64,000 nt of DNA from Agrypnia vestita (Eukaryota; Arthropoda; Insecta; Trichoptera; Phryganeidae), in the NCBI GenBank assembly GCA_016648135.1, contig JADDOH010000484.1, forward strand, positions 1 to 64,000, written 5' to 3'. Shown one piece after another: positions 33,505 through 46,261 of the stretch. Numbering within the stretch: the first letter of the stretch is position 1; each line of letters begins with the position of its first letter. The notes under the pieces are model-generated. The model saw only the letters and a list, made by a program, of their open reading frames with translations, did not search any database and had not been told where the DNA came from. The translations under genes and the position numbers were made by a program.

Positions 33505-35205
33505 AAAATATTAATGCTTAAAATATTTTTGATTGCTCAGAGGATTGTAGAAGGCATATACTATTTTTTCGTGCTACCTCCGTTTCGATTTGAATCTCCC
33601 CGCACACCATTTTCCACAACCCTAGAGATGACACGGATCTTACCCTAAACGTCCCTCGTGTGGATTTGTGGATGTTTTTATTTACACGAACAGTAAAATG
33701 GTTGTGCGAAAATTTTCCCTAAGTAAATAGGTTATCTGTGTATGCATGCAAATGTAACATGTTATTTATTTATTTTATTTTGCAAAACCAAAAAGACTCA
33801 AATTAAATAAATAATCCAGAATCATATTATAAAAAAATTTAAACAAAGCAAGTGAGAGAGATAGATTTGACGACATGAAGTGTGGTACTAGAGGCGAATG
33901 CTTTGAATCCCTTGCACAGCAATGCACGCTGAAGCTTAAATTTTAAAAATCTATGTATGAAACGCATCCTCTAATTTTTGGATACATCGCACACTAACAG
34001 GACGATAGTATCGATAAAATAGTGGTGAGTAGAAAGGTGAAATGCTAGAAAGAAAGAAGCCGAGCGAATGCCCGATCAGATGTCCACTGCTTTTTTGGAG
34101 CACCTTTCTTTTATTTTTAAAAATGCCGGTAATTAGAAATATCCTTCAGGAAATTCAGTCACATTCACCGGTCGATTGGTTTGCCGAAAATCTACAGAGT
34201 CTTATTTATTTCATTTATCACAGGTTGAAAAAATGTTATCATAATTAATAATAACATGGAGGGAGGTGGGGGTCCCCAAATTTATAAGTTCTAATGCAAA
34301 TAATAATTTTCGCAAGTTCTCTTTGATATTTTATAATATTTTTACGGCTGTTTTGCACATAATTTTAATAAAACGCGACCGGGGAGCAGAAAAGAGCAGT
34401 AGTTTGGTTGGGAAATACTAAAGTTTTATGCGACCGTACAATGTAATCGTGCACCGTTCCCAATACATCGTGTAAAAGGGCCATAAAACAAAATAGGTGT
34501 ACCATTTAATCCGGGGCGGGGAAGATTAAATTGTTGCGGGCTTTGTTGCCAACCAATATTCAAAAGTGTCGGCACTTCGGTAGATGCAACTTTTGAAATA
34601 ATGTACCCGTGAACAGATAAAATATGAAATATTTTATTTATTAATATGAATATATAAATGTGCTATGCGTGACTCATTAGAAATAGCTGCCATAAAACTT
34701 TATTTAAAAAAAAGTATGATTTGTGGTATGCACGATAGTATAAAATTATTTAAGAGAGAGGAAAAGCATTTACAGTCATATTATGTATTTCATAAATTAA
34801 TAGAATTCTTATTTTATCAAATTAAAAATTAAATTATATATTTGGATAAAGTCAATGATATAATAAAATGTAGTTACGTTACAAGCGTGAAATCCTGGCA
34901 ACTCAAAAGTAAGGTAATTGCCTTACTTGCATTCGTTATCGAACGGACCTTCTTTGTGATCGGGCGCGACTCTACGCCGAAAAAAGTCCCGGGGAAAAAG
35001 AAACAGAGTATCGCACACTATTGTAAATTATTACAATTATTACAAATTATTACAATACTCATTAGAGTATGTTATTTTAGTCACCGTGACTTCAAATTAC
35101 CTGTCTACACGCAGAGCGTTTGTGAAATAAGTATGCCGTGATTTGTTGTCTCTTTCAATATTTGCTACATATGAAAGTCGGCTAGTATGGGACGTGTATA
35201 TCATC
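33505..35205. other. Spacer; GC-richer intron-like patch at 34370-34620
   Basis: Nothing in the patch is repeated elsewhere in the window and no splice-bounded ORF is evident. The patch (GCGACCGGGGAGCAGAAAAG, AATCCGGGGCGGGGAAG) could be conserved non-coding sequence. Confidence 0.4.
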
Positions 35206-35209
35206 ATCA

Positions 35210-35450
35210 CCATCTTCTTCCCCTTGTCCTAGTAAGGTCGGGGGCCCAAAGACTCGACAAGGTGCTTCCATGATCCCCTGTCTTGCGCTGCTTCTGCTCG
35301 AGTCAACCAGTCTAGACCCATTCTGTTTTCAAATACATTTTTTGTTGTCTCTCCCAGCTTAATCTGGGTCGACCCACCGGCCATCTTCCCTCCGGGGTAG
35401 CCAAGAGGATTATGGGACGTGTATAACGTGTCTATATTATAATACATCAA
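35210..35450 (-). pseudogene. LINE-derived C-terminal fragment
   Basis: The minus-strand frame encodes MGLDWLTRAEAAQDRGSWKH then LVESLGPRP. 'L..L.AQDR..W..LV' is a stock C-terminal phrase of RTE-like LINE proteins in insects. The remainder is decayed, and the plus-strand CTTCTTCCCCTTGTCCTAGT matches other LINE-associated tails here. Confidence 0.65.
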
Positions 35451-35603
35451 TGGATAAAGTAATGTTATTGGCTCTTATATGTTTGAGTTAATTCTAGTTC
35501 TCAAAATATTTTTTCACAAAATGCAATGGTGATCAATTGCGTTAATGCGATAAATGAATTCTTCATCGACAGGTAAAGTATTAAAGTAAACATTTCAACA
35601 GGA

Positions 35604-35818
35604 TTCATCATCAGCCTTGATGATGGACCCTGCAATGGGATCCGAAACTTTGGCCAGAGAGGTCAGATATACACGGCGGCATATCCCAGAAAAATTATGT
35701 TCTAAGGTTTTCACGGCCATTCAGAATCTTCTGGTCTGTGTCTTCTGGGATATTATGCGGTGTTTTTACGACTTTTCGGTTACCATTGCAGGGTCCATCA
35801 TCAGGGCTGATGATGGAT
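35604..35818. mobile_element. Foldback element, family F1
   Basis: Arm 35604-35692 (CATCATCAGCCTTGATGATG...CGGCATATCCCAGAA) is inverted at 35741-35818 (TTCTGGGATATTATGCGGTG...CATCATCAGGGCTG). Half-copies occur at 37505-37595 and, more diverged, at 38240-38315. The arms carry (C/T)TGATGA...GAAA around a short stem, a hammerhead-like arrangement. Confidence 0.75.
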
Positions 35819-35924
35819 CCCAGAAAACGACAGACAGAAGTTGTATTAAAGATGAATTTTTCCAAGCTAAGCTGTATTAGTTAAAATGAAATACGTTATT
35901 TGTAGTCACGATCATGAGCTTGGT

Positions 35925-36260
35925 GCGTTGTCATGTGTTCTTATTCCTACTGTATGGTGTGGAAAGATGGATCTACGCTGAAACATTTATGAAAATGCTT
36001 AAAACGTTCTTAATGTGGCTATGCAAACGCATTCTGAAAGTAAGCTGGACTGACAGAGTATAAAAGATTAGCTGATCACACGTATCATAAAAAGTCTGTA
36101 CTGTATTTTTGGTGCATCACGCGGCACTCTCGAATCAATGGATGATGAGGTCTTGGCAGAAGAAGAAGCAGGGGGCTTAGAATGGTTGACCAGCAATCTC
36201 TGCTCTGGTCAGCTGTAAAGAAAGCCAAAATAACCAGCACGATATAGCAAATATTCATTA
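35925..36260 (+). pseudogene. RTE-type LINE fragment, heavily decayed
   Basis: Pieces of the post-palm region can be read in shifting frames. They include GTGTGGAAAGATGGATCTACGC, a CKRILKVSWTDRV-like stretch near 36024-36060, and RMVDQQSLLWSAVKKAKITS near 36178-36240. The phrase '(K/R)ISWTDRV' is typical of RTE/BovB-type LINE proteins. Several stops and frameshifts show it is dead. Confidence 0.65.
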
Positions 36261-36671
36261 CCGGACTGCATACATACATAAAGGTTCTAAAATTTCACTA
36301 TATATAATCGGAAGTCTTTAGTGATGTAGTATTGGTGACAATTAGTAGGAAAATTAGCTCAATAAATTGTTATTTTTAAATGGTGGTGATGTTTTTCTTG
36401 TTTACCAGTGATGTTTCACGTGCGGCGCCTGGTTGTTGTATCGATTTAAGTTTTCTCAATAGCCGATGTGTCGTTGTTGGATCTGTGCCAGTCTTTTGCG
36501 GATTTCACCGTTTTATTGAATGACTTTCGGTTAGGATGTCTACTGTTTGCCAACATTAACGGAAGATTTTACAAAAAAAAATAACTATTCAAGTTTAATA
36601 ATATTCAGTGTAGGTCGCCTTTATTTACCAGATCCGAACAAATTATGTAAATTATATAAACAATATTAAAA

Positions 36672-36815
36672 TCTTACTTACCACCATCGTTTCTCCGTGG
36701 GGGTAGGCAGAGAGGAAAGAGAGCCAAACTATTTTATAATTAACAAACAACACTCGCCTCATTCACATTTATACGTCTTCGTACACAAGCTCGCTGATTG
36801 TTGAGGCATCCTCCA
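36672..36815 (-). pseudogene. RTE-type LINE 3' end
   Basis: Read on the minus strand: CAGCGAGCTTGTGTACGAAG, then AATGAGGCGAG, then CTCTCTGCCTACCCCCACGG and the (GTAA)-type tail GTGGTAAGTAAG. It is the same 3' end as 25030-25125. Confidence 0.75.
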
Positions 36816-37504
36816 GTTTAATTTATTGAATATCGAAGTCTACTATTTAAATTATTACATAAAATTTAAAGGGTTTGAAATAAAGCTGCACTAAAATTTA
36901 ATTAGAAAAGTTATATAAAAATAAAAAAATAAAAATGAAACCAAGAAACTACCCAACACAGCGATTGTACGATGAATATTTTGTCTTGATATTGGATAGC
37001 GTATTTAGAAGAAATAAAATATTTACAAGAACATTATAGACAACAACGATCAAGCAAATTTAATAAGTACCCGACCAAGCTAAGAAGGACGAATTTCCAT
37101 ACCAGTAACATGCAGCATCACTATACCTATTTAGGTATAAAATTTAAAAATGAACTTTCACTTCATTTGAAAAAAAATCCCTTTAAGAAATGTTAAAAGA
37201 ATAAATTAAGTTTTATTTTCAAATAAAAAAATCAATTATACATAAAGCAAATGTTAAATAGTTTTAATCTTTCCTCTATGGTATCCGGTGTTTCAAAGTC
37301 AATCTCGTTGCAGAGTCTGCAGAGATAGTGATCAGACAATAGATGAAACATACATGACTCCCACACAGTATTGCCACATAAACACATAAATACCAAGTTT
37401 TCGACACAATATTGCTAGCCAATACTTAACACAACACTGACAACGTTTTCATCTTGCTTTCGACACGGTATTGCAAGCCGATACTTTACCACAACAACAA
37501 CACA

Positions 37505-37600
37505 TCAGCCCTGATGATGGACCCTGTAATGGGATTCGAAGCGTCGGCCAGAAAGGTCTTACAAACATGGCGTAATACCCCAGAAGACACAAAGCATAAA
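37505..37600 (+). repeat. Foldback family F1, single arm
   Basis: ATCAGCCCTGATGATGGACC, CTGTAATGGGATTCGAAGC, GGCCAGAAAGGTC and AATACCCCAGAAGACACAAA match the 35.6-kb arm. The partner arm is missing. Confidence 0.75.
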
Positions 37601-39995
37601 ATAAAATAATTTAATAACAATAACGCTCCCATAAAAATATGACAGTGTTCTCAAAATAATGCAAAGCATTAAATAATTTTGCGCTATAGAGCTTCATGGG
37701 GAGCAGTAAAACCGGATAATTTAATATCATTTTGATGTCATTTTTGGACCGAGAAGATGACTTCATTTTTTCTAAATGTTGTGTAACAGTAATAATTATT
37801 GCGGCGAAATATCACATGCAACGGTGGAGGTTTTACGACTGCCGGTACGCCCATGCAGGACGATAAATAAAGTTTGAGATTTTAACGGGCTCGTAGGGTT
37901 AGGGCGTCCAGTGGCGTAGCTTTCTCCGTTTGTTTGACGACTGGGGGGCAGTCAACGATGAACTTTAATAACAACCAGAATTATTATAGCTTCGCGAAAA
38001 TTAATGCGCGATATGCGGTGTGTATCAAAATACTGTGCAATTATTTTAGTTGTTTTGTTCGGTTTTATGAACGAATATTTGGAGCGGAAATATTTTTCAA
38101 TACTATTATGTTCTGGAATATAATATTTGATACATATATTTCAGTCACTATTACTGTAGGAATAAAAAAGCATTAATAAATCAATTGTTGTACATTAACA
38201 TTAGTTTATTATCAAAATTTTCTGTTTTGAGTTTCAACATAATAAACTCTGCAATGAGAACCGAAACGTTGAATAGAGAGGTAAAATAAAAAATTCAAAG
38301 ATATCCCAGAAAACTTGAAATTAACCTTATCGAAGTACTTATATCCTTTTAATTATATAACCGTGGAATATAATATTCCATACTTAAATAAAAATGTAAT
38401 GAAATAAAACTATGTGTCTTGTAATATTTATTGTAATATTTCTATGTGTCTTGTAATATTTCTGTCATAAATATTTAAATTCTTATTTTTTTCTAAAATA
38501 TATCTTAATGTCTTAATGAATAACTCACACTTCAACATGCCTACTGACTCACAAGTCTGTAATATGCATTATATAATATCATCTACTGTCGATAAGGTAA
38601 TAGCAAAATAGAATACATGTTGTACCAGAATTTTTCCATTAAACCTTTTTACAACCCCATCTTATGATGGCATAAATCTTTCTGTCTTTCTTCTGGAAGG
38701 TTCCGTTGCCCTTAATGACGTGTACAGGTCGTGAAATCATTTCCAAATAATTGCCCAGGAGTCGTGTTTACTGCCTGCCCTCGTCATAGTGACTTCAATG
38801 GACATCTGGAAGTCATTAACTTGGAGAAATGTATGTTTTCCTAGTTTGTGCTGCCAATTATATCGGAAACGGCCATTTTATGAGCAAACTTATTTCAAAA
38901 TACCAACGTGAAATTATATTTATTTTATAATCTTTGACAGCGAGTATTATAACAGAGACAATTTATGTGAGTACCTACCTATACCTATTATTGAGATTTC
39001 TAAAATAGCTTGTTCACATTTTTTGCATATAAAATATTTGAATAGATATATTCGGTATAAACACTAAATAACAAATTTATTCTTAATAACATTTTTATAT
39101 ATTTATTTTAATTATATAACTCATGTTTATTATTTCTAGAAGGGTTCACATTTCCATAAACTATATTAAATTAAATTAGAAATTCTCGCGCTTAGGAAAA
39201 TTTATATACATATTACATTGGAAAGAGCTAGATTTTTTTCGGAATACGGATGTAAAAACTAATATTCAGATTCGGAGTATCGCGCTTTAATATTTTATGC
39301 GTGTTACACATTAAATGTCACTTCCTTAACCATAATCGGGTGAATGAACGAAAAAAAAACATTGATTATTAAAACAATCTGTTTGTCTAACTTTTCATAA
39401 TAAAAAGTTGTAGGGATTGTAGGGCGCGGATTTGAGTGGATATGTCTTCCTACCAAGCGCAGCTGACCTCATAGCACCTCTCTAGATCAAAATATTAATA
39501 CGAATGGTATTGAATTAAACTCATCTAAATCTCTGAGATATACTCATCGTTTTTCATACCTTAGACATGGGCCTTAATCAAAAAAAAATTGAAAATTGTT
39601 ACAATGTAATGCTGTTTTATCATTAGAAAATAATAATTATTTAAATATTAAATGTTTTCACAGTAACCAGACAATGTCCATCTTTTGTGCCCCTCCTAAG
39701 TAGGATTTTAGACATTGTCAAATAAAAAAAATCGAGTACAAATATTATTTTCGCAATGTTCACGATCAATTGTGAATCTTTCAAAATATGTATCACATTA
39801 TTTTTTACTTATTTTACAAGTTACACTGTTGTGAAAAAAAAAATTGCTAACATTTCAATAATTATATAAAAATTTAAGAAAAATAAATGATTTCATTTAA
39901 AATTTTAAAAGTATTTTTTTGCCTTCACTATTATGCATATACAAGGTATCTCGTATAAAGTAGGTAGTAACAATTGCCGGGAGTTCTTATCATTC
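37601..39995. other. Spacer with intron-like patches, no firm gene
   Basis: Apart from the F1 arm at 38240, patches near 37800-37960 and 38640-38890 are GC-richer and non-repetitive here. A possible 26-nt microexon (38941-38966) is discussed under findings. Confidence 0.4.
38240..38315 (+). repeat. Foldback family F1, diverged arm
   Basis: AACTCTGCAATGAGAACCGAAACGTTG...AGAGAGGTAAAA and GATATCCCAGAAAA follow the same order as the F1 arm. Confidence 0.5.
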
Positions 39996-40397
39996 AATTT
40001 TGAATAGAAAATATTCTTTAGATTTTGGGTAAAAAGTCAATAGTTATTAAGATGAGCGACGTCCAAGTTTGTATTTATTTCTCAATATTTCTAACTTATT
40101 TTCTGTACTATCTGGACTATTACTTTTGTAACATATAAAGAATATTTAATTCAATCGTTTTAATACAAGTCAAATAAAATGAAAAATCATTTTCTTGAAA
40201 GGTTTTTGTCATTTTATTTGACTTGTATCAAAGTGAATGAATTTTTGAAATTCCATATAAGTTAATGTAGTGATAGTCTAATGATTTTCATTAGATAAGT
40301 CAGAAATATTGAATAAAAATGCAATCTTTGATGTTGCTTATTTCAGTGATTGACAACATTTCACCCAAAGTGCAAAGAATATTTTCTATGCAAAATT
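39996..40397. mobile_element. Foldback/MITE-like element, family F2
   Basis: The left end TTTTGAATAGAAAATATTCTTTA is inverted at the right end (AAAGAATATTTTCTATGCAAAA). The arms meet near AAGTCAAATAAAATGA...TCATTTTATTTGACTTGTAT (40170-40230), so most of the element can fold. Single-arm copies lie at 25215-25310 and, weakly, 45440-45640 (AAGTCAAATAAAATTA). The open frame at 40350-40670 starts inside the right arm and is probably fortuitous. Confidence 0.7.
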
Positions 40398-40944
40398 AAA
40401 GAAGACTCCCCCAAAGTTTTTGCTACTAGCTACAATTCACCCTGTAGATGTTGTATATACTTACCAGTAGGAAATATAATTAACGTATATTTAATAAACA
40501 CAATTTTCTTAGTTTTGGTAGAAACGCTACTTTGTTGTTTTTTCTTACTGGCAACCAAACACACAATACACAACTACGATAGTTGGGATTCTAACATATT
40601 TATACTTCAGAATGCCGGCGAGCACATTTACTGTGATGTATTACATGGGGTAGATATGTACCTTAAGTGACGTGTGATTCTGATCGGAAAATCGGAAAAT
40701 AAGATCGAAAAAAATAATGAGTTGAAAGAAAAACGGGAGAGTGAAATCGGAATCGAGACACAGTTAACATAATATCTTGAATTTATTATTTAATCTTGAA
40801 TTTGAGATTGGGTTTGGATGAATTCAAAATGCAGATGTTAATTTCTGTTCCGGGTTAATTTCCGGATAATTAAAAATTATAAATTGTATTGTACACATCG
40901 AAGAAAAATATTATCACAATATTTTTACATGTATTATAATATAT

Positions 40945-41400
40945 GAGAACAGAATTACGTGTGGCAAAGCCATGTATGATAGAGTAAAGAATAAAGATAT
41001 AAGGAATGAATGTAAAGCTGATCGTAGCATAATACATTATATTGCGTTTAAATACATAATAATTGCGTTTAAACTGTAACTGTAACTTTACTTTACTGTA
41101 AAAACGGAACATAGAATAAAAATAGGGTCACTCAGGTGGTTTGGGCATGTTGAGCGAATGAACGAGGAAAGAATGGTAAGAAAGATATATGATGCAAGTG
41201 TTGACGGCGCCAGAAAGAGAGGGCGACCACGGAAGACGTGGCATGACCAGATTAACCAGATACTGGAAGATGGTCCTGTTAAAAGCCTGAACAACCGTCG
41301 AGTTTGCATGCGAAGATGTATGAATGTAGACGAAGCGAAAGTTGTATGTCAGGACAGAAGAGTAAGGCGCTCTATCCTATATTCGATTGGATTACGCTAG
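40945..41400 (+). pseudogene. RTE-type LINE C-terminal fragment, best preserved
   Basis: The frame 41122-41397 encodes LRWFGHVERMNEERMVRKIY, then GARKRGRPRKTWHDQI, EDGPVKSLNNRRVCMRRC, MNVDEAKVVCQDRRVRRSIL. This is the standard C-terminus of RTE-like LINE proteins in insects. About 80 bases of AT-rich sequence (41030-41110) separate it from an earlier piece at 40960-41030 (MYDRVKNKDIRNECKADRSI-like), so an insertion or rearrangement split the frame. RT core and endonuclease are missing. Confidence 0.8.
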
Positions 41401-41544
41401 AAAAATCTGAAGTCTTTTCTCATAAAACAGTATACACAGATTTCGCAGCTGGTGATGAAAACTCTATATTATACTTCGCATGTCTCCAGCATGGTCCAAT
41501 CAATATACGGAAGATTTCCAAAATTAGAATGTATAAACAACTTT

Positions 41545-41755
41545 CAAACATTTGATAATGTGTGGCTGTTCTTGCAGTGGAATTGGTGAATGTTCTATTG
41601 TGTGGAGTAATCACTTAAGCCTTCTTATACAGGTTATAAACCTTAGGCCATCGTATAAGAGACTTCCATACACGTTTCTAATCTAAATATCTTCGTCTCG
41701 GTGAGATTTCTATAATTCATATCGATTTGAAAAAAAAAAAATTCCTTAAATATCA
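41545..41755 (+). repeat. Family Q, copy 4
   Basis: GATAATGTGTGGCTGTTCTT, GGAATTGGTGAATGTTC, GGAGTAATCACTTAAGCC, TACAGGTTATAAACC, CTTCGTCTCGGTGAGATTTC in family order. Confidence 0.8.
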
Positions 41756-43544
41756 TAATAAAAAAATATTTTTCAACGAGTCAGTAAAACGATTTGCTTT
41801 TTATATTAACAAAGGAAATTTTGGCACCTGTCTAGACCAGGTTCAAACGATTTTTTGAATAAAAAAAAGTTTTTTATTTGAATCAATTCCGTGACATTTC
41901 ATGATGCCTTATTTATGCGTGACCGCTATATTTTTAAAATTTAACATGGATATCTAATTTTTTAGTGTTTCAATCAAATCATTTATTTGCATAACAGTTT
42001 AATTAAAAAGATATCTAGAAAAAAAAAATAACATTTTTTGGTTACCACTAGGATAGGACCACTGAAATTTTCCTTTTTCGGGAAGTAGTGATACCAATTT
42101 TGCCTCGAAATAAGCTTGTGAAAATAATTAATCCATTTTCAAATAGTTATCAACTTTATATATTTTTATTTTTTAATTAACGCCTTAAAGGTCTTTTACA
42201 ACAGATAGGTAAAGTGTACATTAACAGAATATATAGTTTAAAGAAAAAAATAATAATATGTGAACATAATAATGACATAAAGTGGAAAGAAACTTAAAAT
42301 ACAGATACAAATATATAAAGATAAATATAATATAAAGTAAAAAGCAACTATATAAGAAGCAAAAGAGAAACATGATATAATAGAAATTCAAAAACAAAAA
42401 AATGTAATAATGTAAAGTGAAAAGCAAAAGCACAAGCTTTGAAAGTCATAATATAATAAAAAATATACATACAAATACAAATTAATTATTTAAGTCTAAT
42501 ACTAGTAATCTTTCAATACACCTTTCCATATATTTTTGAATAATATACAGTTATTGGCAAAGTCAATATTGCAATGAATACCAAAAACTTTTGACTTATA
42601 CAATATACAAGTTAGATGAAGCCAGGATAAATCTCCACAATTGTATTTTTAAATCTAGAATACCTGATTTGAACTACACAATATACCTACTGATATATTT
42701 ATTGTTTAAAACATCTTGTTGCAAAGTTGCAATTTAGGGTTTCTTGGTACACTTAATACATTTTTAAAAATACATTTATTAAAGACTACTCAAATTAGCT
42801 GATATCAATAATGGGCTTTGATACAATACCATTTTTTTAGTTTTATATTTTCTTCCGGTACGAAAAAATATTTTATTAATTCTATATAAGCGGGCTATAT
42901 ATAACGTTTGTAAGGAAATAATGCAAAATAAGTTGACCTTAATGCTGTGAAAAAATGTAACCAAAACTTCCCTCGTTTTTGATAAATATGAATTATTGAT
43001 GTACACGATTCTTATATCCATAATCTATAAAAAAATCGAATGGTGTTTAGTCGTTAATATAGTAAAATTAGTAGTCACGGAGATCAAAGCTTAGCAAATA
43101 TTTTTCCCATAATCTTTCTAATTAATTGATCTAATTAATTTTTATCAAAATAATTTAATAATACTTTTAGAACCTATTGAAACGTACGAAAAAATATTTT
43201 GTCAATCAAGATGCGAGTGTTTGCCTGTTTCTTTGATGAGAAACCTTTGAATATGCACAACTGTTTATACTTTGTGATTATTATTTCGTGTGTAACGATA
43301 ATGTCAATATCTCCGACGGTTCCCTGGGGCTATTCAAATACGAACTAATCCCTTGCCTCGAGTACTGAGACACGTCCGAACCCCCGGTCATTCACTACCC
43401 CCTGTTCATTTTGAACCGCCCCGCATCTACCGGCTAGAGGACTTAATCAACGTATCAATACATATTCATAACATTCAACATTATAATATCGATTTCAGCA
43501 AGCGAATATTTAAAATCTCTAAAAAAATGGAATATTAATATTTA
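41756..43544. other. AT-rich spacer, no gene seen
   Basis: It includes a strand-biased purine-rich stretch (42235-42470). A GC-richer patch at 43310-43450 (CCTCGAGTACTGAGACACG) has no clear splice sites. Confidence 0.5.
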
Positions 43545-43670
43545 AGTCCAGAATATTTTGAGCAGTTCTTCAAGAACACAATACTGGATTTTATCCCCAG
43601 AGGAATCATCATTAATCAAGATATATTAAAGAGGTCTCACAGAGACGAATCAATTTATATGGAAGTCTTA
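43545..43670 (-). repeat. Family Q, copy 5 (3' part)
   Basis: The reverse complement contains ACTTCCATATAAATTGATTC, TCTCTGTGAGACCTCTTTAA and GGGATAAAATCCAGTATTGT. Confidence 0.65.
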
Positions 43671-44822
43671 TAGTATAATATAAATAAATAAAAACTATTA
43701 TAAAAAGCATAAAAAAAGCAAAATATAATAAAAATTCAACATTACACACATTTTTTTAATGAATCAATCGGAGAAATGTACAATTTCAATACAACCACGT
43801 TACAAGTTACAATCATTACTTAAAAAAAAACAATCATTTATACCTCAATCATATATGGATACAATCATATAAATTAGAAGGAGTATTGAAAATTTAAAAA
43901 TAGAAAATAAATAAGTATAAACTAGTCCCCCTCAGCACAGGAACCCCTAGTGAGGAGGACTAAGAACAATAATATTAACAATATGCACATACATACTATT
44001 ATATTAAACGTGTACAATTTTTATCTAAATAGAACCAAAAAAAAAAAAAATATGAACACCGGAAGATTCTGTAGGCAGAGTCTGAGTTATTTCTTCCTCA
44101 TCCTACCACGGCTCATCTAACACCAACTCTATACACATATGTGTTACAGATAAAGTCTTAAATTTAGATAATAATATACATTAACTAAAATATGTATGCA
44201 TTATCTAAGAATTAATTAATGTATACATTGTCGAAATTTGCACTTTGTAGTGTATAGGATATAAAATATAGAATAAAGTTACTATATTATTACGTACGTA
44301 CTATTTTGTATCAACCTACTTCTATCAATACTAAACGTACTTACGAAACACGACGTAGATACTCGAAAGAAGGGGTGCCTATTTGAAGTAAAATTATTAC
44401 GAGCTTATAGATATTAATCTCCTCAAATTGTTTGGCGGCAAGGAGTACAAGGGACAACTAATTGAAAACTATACAATGAAGGACGGTCCTTGTTATATTT
44501 GAAAGGAAGCGGACCCCACGTCACAAAGATGACCAATTATACAACCTCACAAGTGCTGTCCGATATGTCAAAATATTAATTTTCCTTCATTATGTCGTCA
44601 GGCGTTCTATTCAAATAGTTAAATTTAAGTAAGTACTTGAAAAGGCGGACAAGAATTTGCTTATGATCTGAGGGACATTTAAATCAGCATAATATGATAG
44701 TTAATCATATATATGAGTGTACATGTGTGTAATATTAGTTGTTGGTGTATTATTTAATAATATTATTTTTCTTATGTCACTTTTATATTATGTACTTGAA
44801 AGAAAACATACCTTTAATAGAT
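43671..44822. other. AT-rich spacer, no gene seen
   Basis: No supported ORF or known family. The only GC-richer piece is CCCCTCAGCACAGGAACCCC at 43927-43946. Confidence 0.5.
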
Positions 44823-45400
44823 TGTCATGGGCTTACGGCTGAAGGACGCAAATGAGATACTTTTAAAAAATAAAAGTTTTAATTTGTCACACAAAGTCAT
44901 TGGGCACGAATTTATCAGAGCACCGCTCTTTAATTTACTTTAATTGTCACTACAATATTCCGCACAGGTTTGCACTAATTCACGCTAAATTCATTACTCG
45001 CACGTAAGTGGTCGCACTTATTTCCAAATGCCAGTTAAGTATTCCTCTTAATTATTGTCGCTGGTACACGGCTCGCATCGCACGGTTCAAACAACAACTC
45101 CCGGCGTGTGTGCTCATTGGCCTTTTATGCAAAGTATTAATTTCGCGATGCCTCGAGAACGTTCTACTAGTTTCTCCATATTTCATTGCAACAATGAAAA
45201 GAGCCCAGTTGATTCTAGAATCATGCGGAACTTTCGGAAAACTTCTATAATGCGTAGTTCCATTGCTCTAGCCTTTCGAGATAATATTGTGATATCGCAA
45301 TTTGAGAAAAGAGAATGATAATTTAAAACAATTAATGAGATGAATGTTAAGAGTATAATAGCTAGTCCACAGTACAAAAAATCTATCTAAATTATGAGAC
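44823..45400 (-). mobile_element. HSE-bearing LTR, copy 4
   Basis: On the minus strand it ends CATTTGCGTCC...GTAAGCCCATGACA, matching the family terminus. Upstream lies CCCAATGACTTTGTGTG, matching 52597-52609 (CCAGTGACTTTGTG). The heat-shock-element region is at 45145-45250: GAGAACGTTCTACTAG, GATTCTAGAATC and GGAACTTTCGGAAAACTTC. A TATA-like GCATAAAAGGCC sits near 45128. The 5' end is estimated. Confidence 0.6.
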
Positions 45401-46192
45401 AACAATGACCTTACATCTAAAGTAATTGAGATATGCTACACTAAAGCTTGCATTTTTTATAGGTATTTCTAATTTATTTTCTGTAAAAAATTTAACTATC
45501 ATTAAAGAAACTTAAACATAAAATTGGTGCAATCATTTTAATGTAAGTCAAATAAAATTATTAAAATCTTGCAGAATTTTTTATCAGAATTATGCATGGT
45601 TATAATAATTTTAAATGGCTTGTATTAAAGTAAATTAATTTTTGTTATTCGATATGTTACTCAATAAACCCATTAATCAGAAATCGGTGTTCTAAACAAA
45701 TACGAATTGTGATTGCTTTTAATTTAATTAAAATAGAGCTTTGAGGATAAAATTTTTGTACACAAAGACATTTTTGACGAAAATATCAAATGATTGTGGT
45801 TACTCTACCATTATTATCATTAAGTTTTATTTGTTAATCATTACAATGCAAAAGTGTCGCTTTTAAGATAAATTCAACGATGTCAATAATAAAAATAATG
45901 CGTGCATTTTTGATTAATATTTTTCAACAATTTAAACAAAAACCTACTCAGAATTTTACTAAAAATATTTGAATTGTTCGCCCTTTTAACAAATATATTA
46001 AAACAAAGAAGGCTTAATGGGTTGGTATTTCAAGAGACGGGTGCATATTTAAATTAAATGAAATCATCATCCCTTTGCGTATGAATGTATTTTTAATATG
46101 GAGAACAACGCCTCAGGTATGAGAAAGGGCTGCTGACCACCCCTTTAACATTTTCAAAAACATTTTCTCATTTTTGATATCGTTTTCTACAG
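45401..46192. other. AT-rich spacer, weak F2 similarity
   Basis: 45440-45640 resembles one side of the F2 foldback family. The rest is unremarkable. Confidence 0.4.
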
Positions 46193-46261
46193 CTTACCGA
46201 CCCTTCAGAACAGAAGCCACCGAGCATAAAGCCTTTTCATTCGCATCAGTGAAAGCTAAAA
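46193..46261 (+). CDS. Candidate internal exon, 69 nt, unidentified protein
   Basis: The segment is preceded by a pyrimidine-rich acceptor (ATATCGTTTTCTACAG) and followed by a strong donor (AAAA|GTAAGTC). Of three frames only one is open throughout. It enters after two bases and reads YRPFRTEATEHKAF then SFASVKAK, leaving one base for the next exon. Base composition is much less AT-rich than the flanks, as expected for coding DNA. I do not recognise the protein, and no adjoining exon on this strand is certain. A chance splice-like pair cannot be excluded in 64 kb; the coincidence of acceptor, donor, open frame and composition is what supports it. Confidence 0.4.

Noticed and set aside
33058..33509. 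Target-site duplication around LTR copy 3
   Set aside because: Flanking five-mers (GACAT and AAAAT) do not match.
40350..40670. 106-codon ORF as a gene
   Set aside because: It starts inside a foldback arm, has no motif, and has random-looking AT-rich composition.
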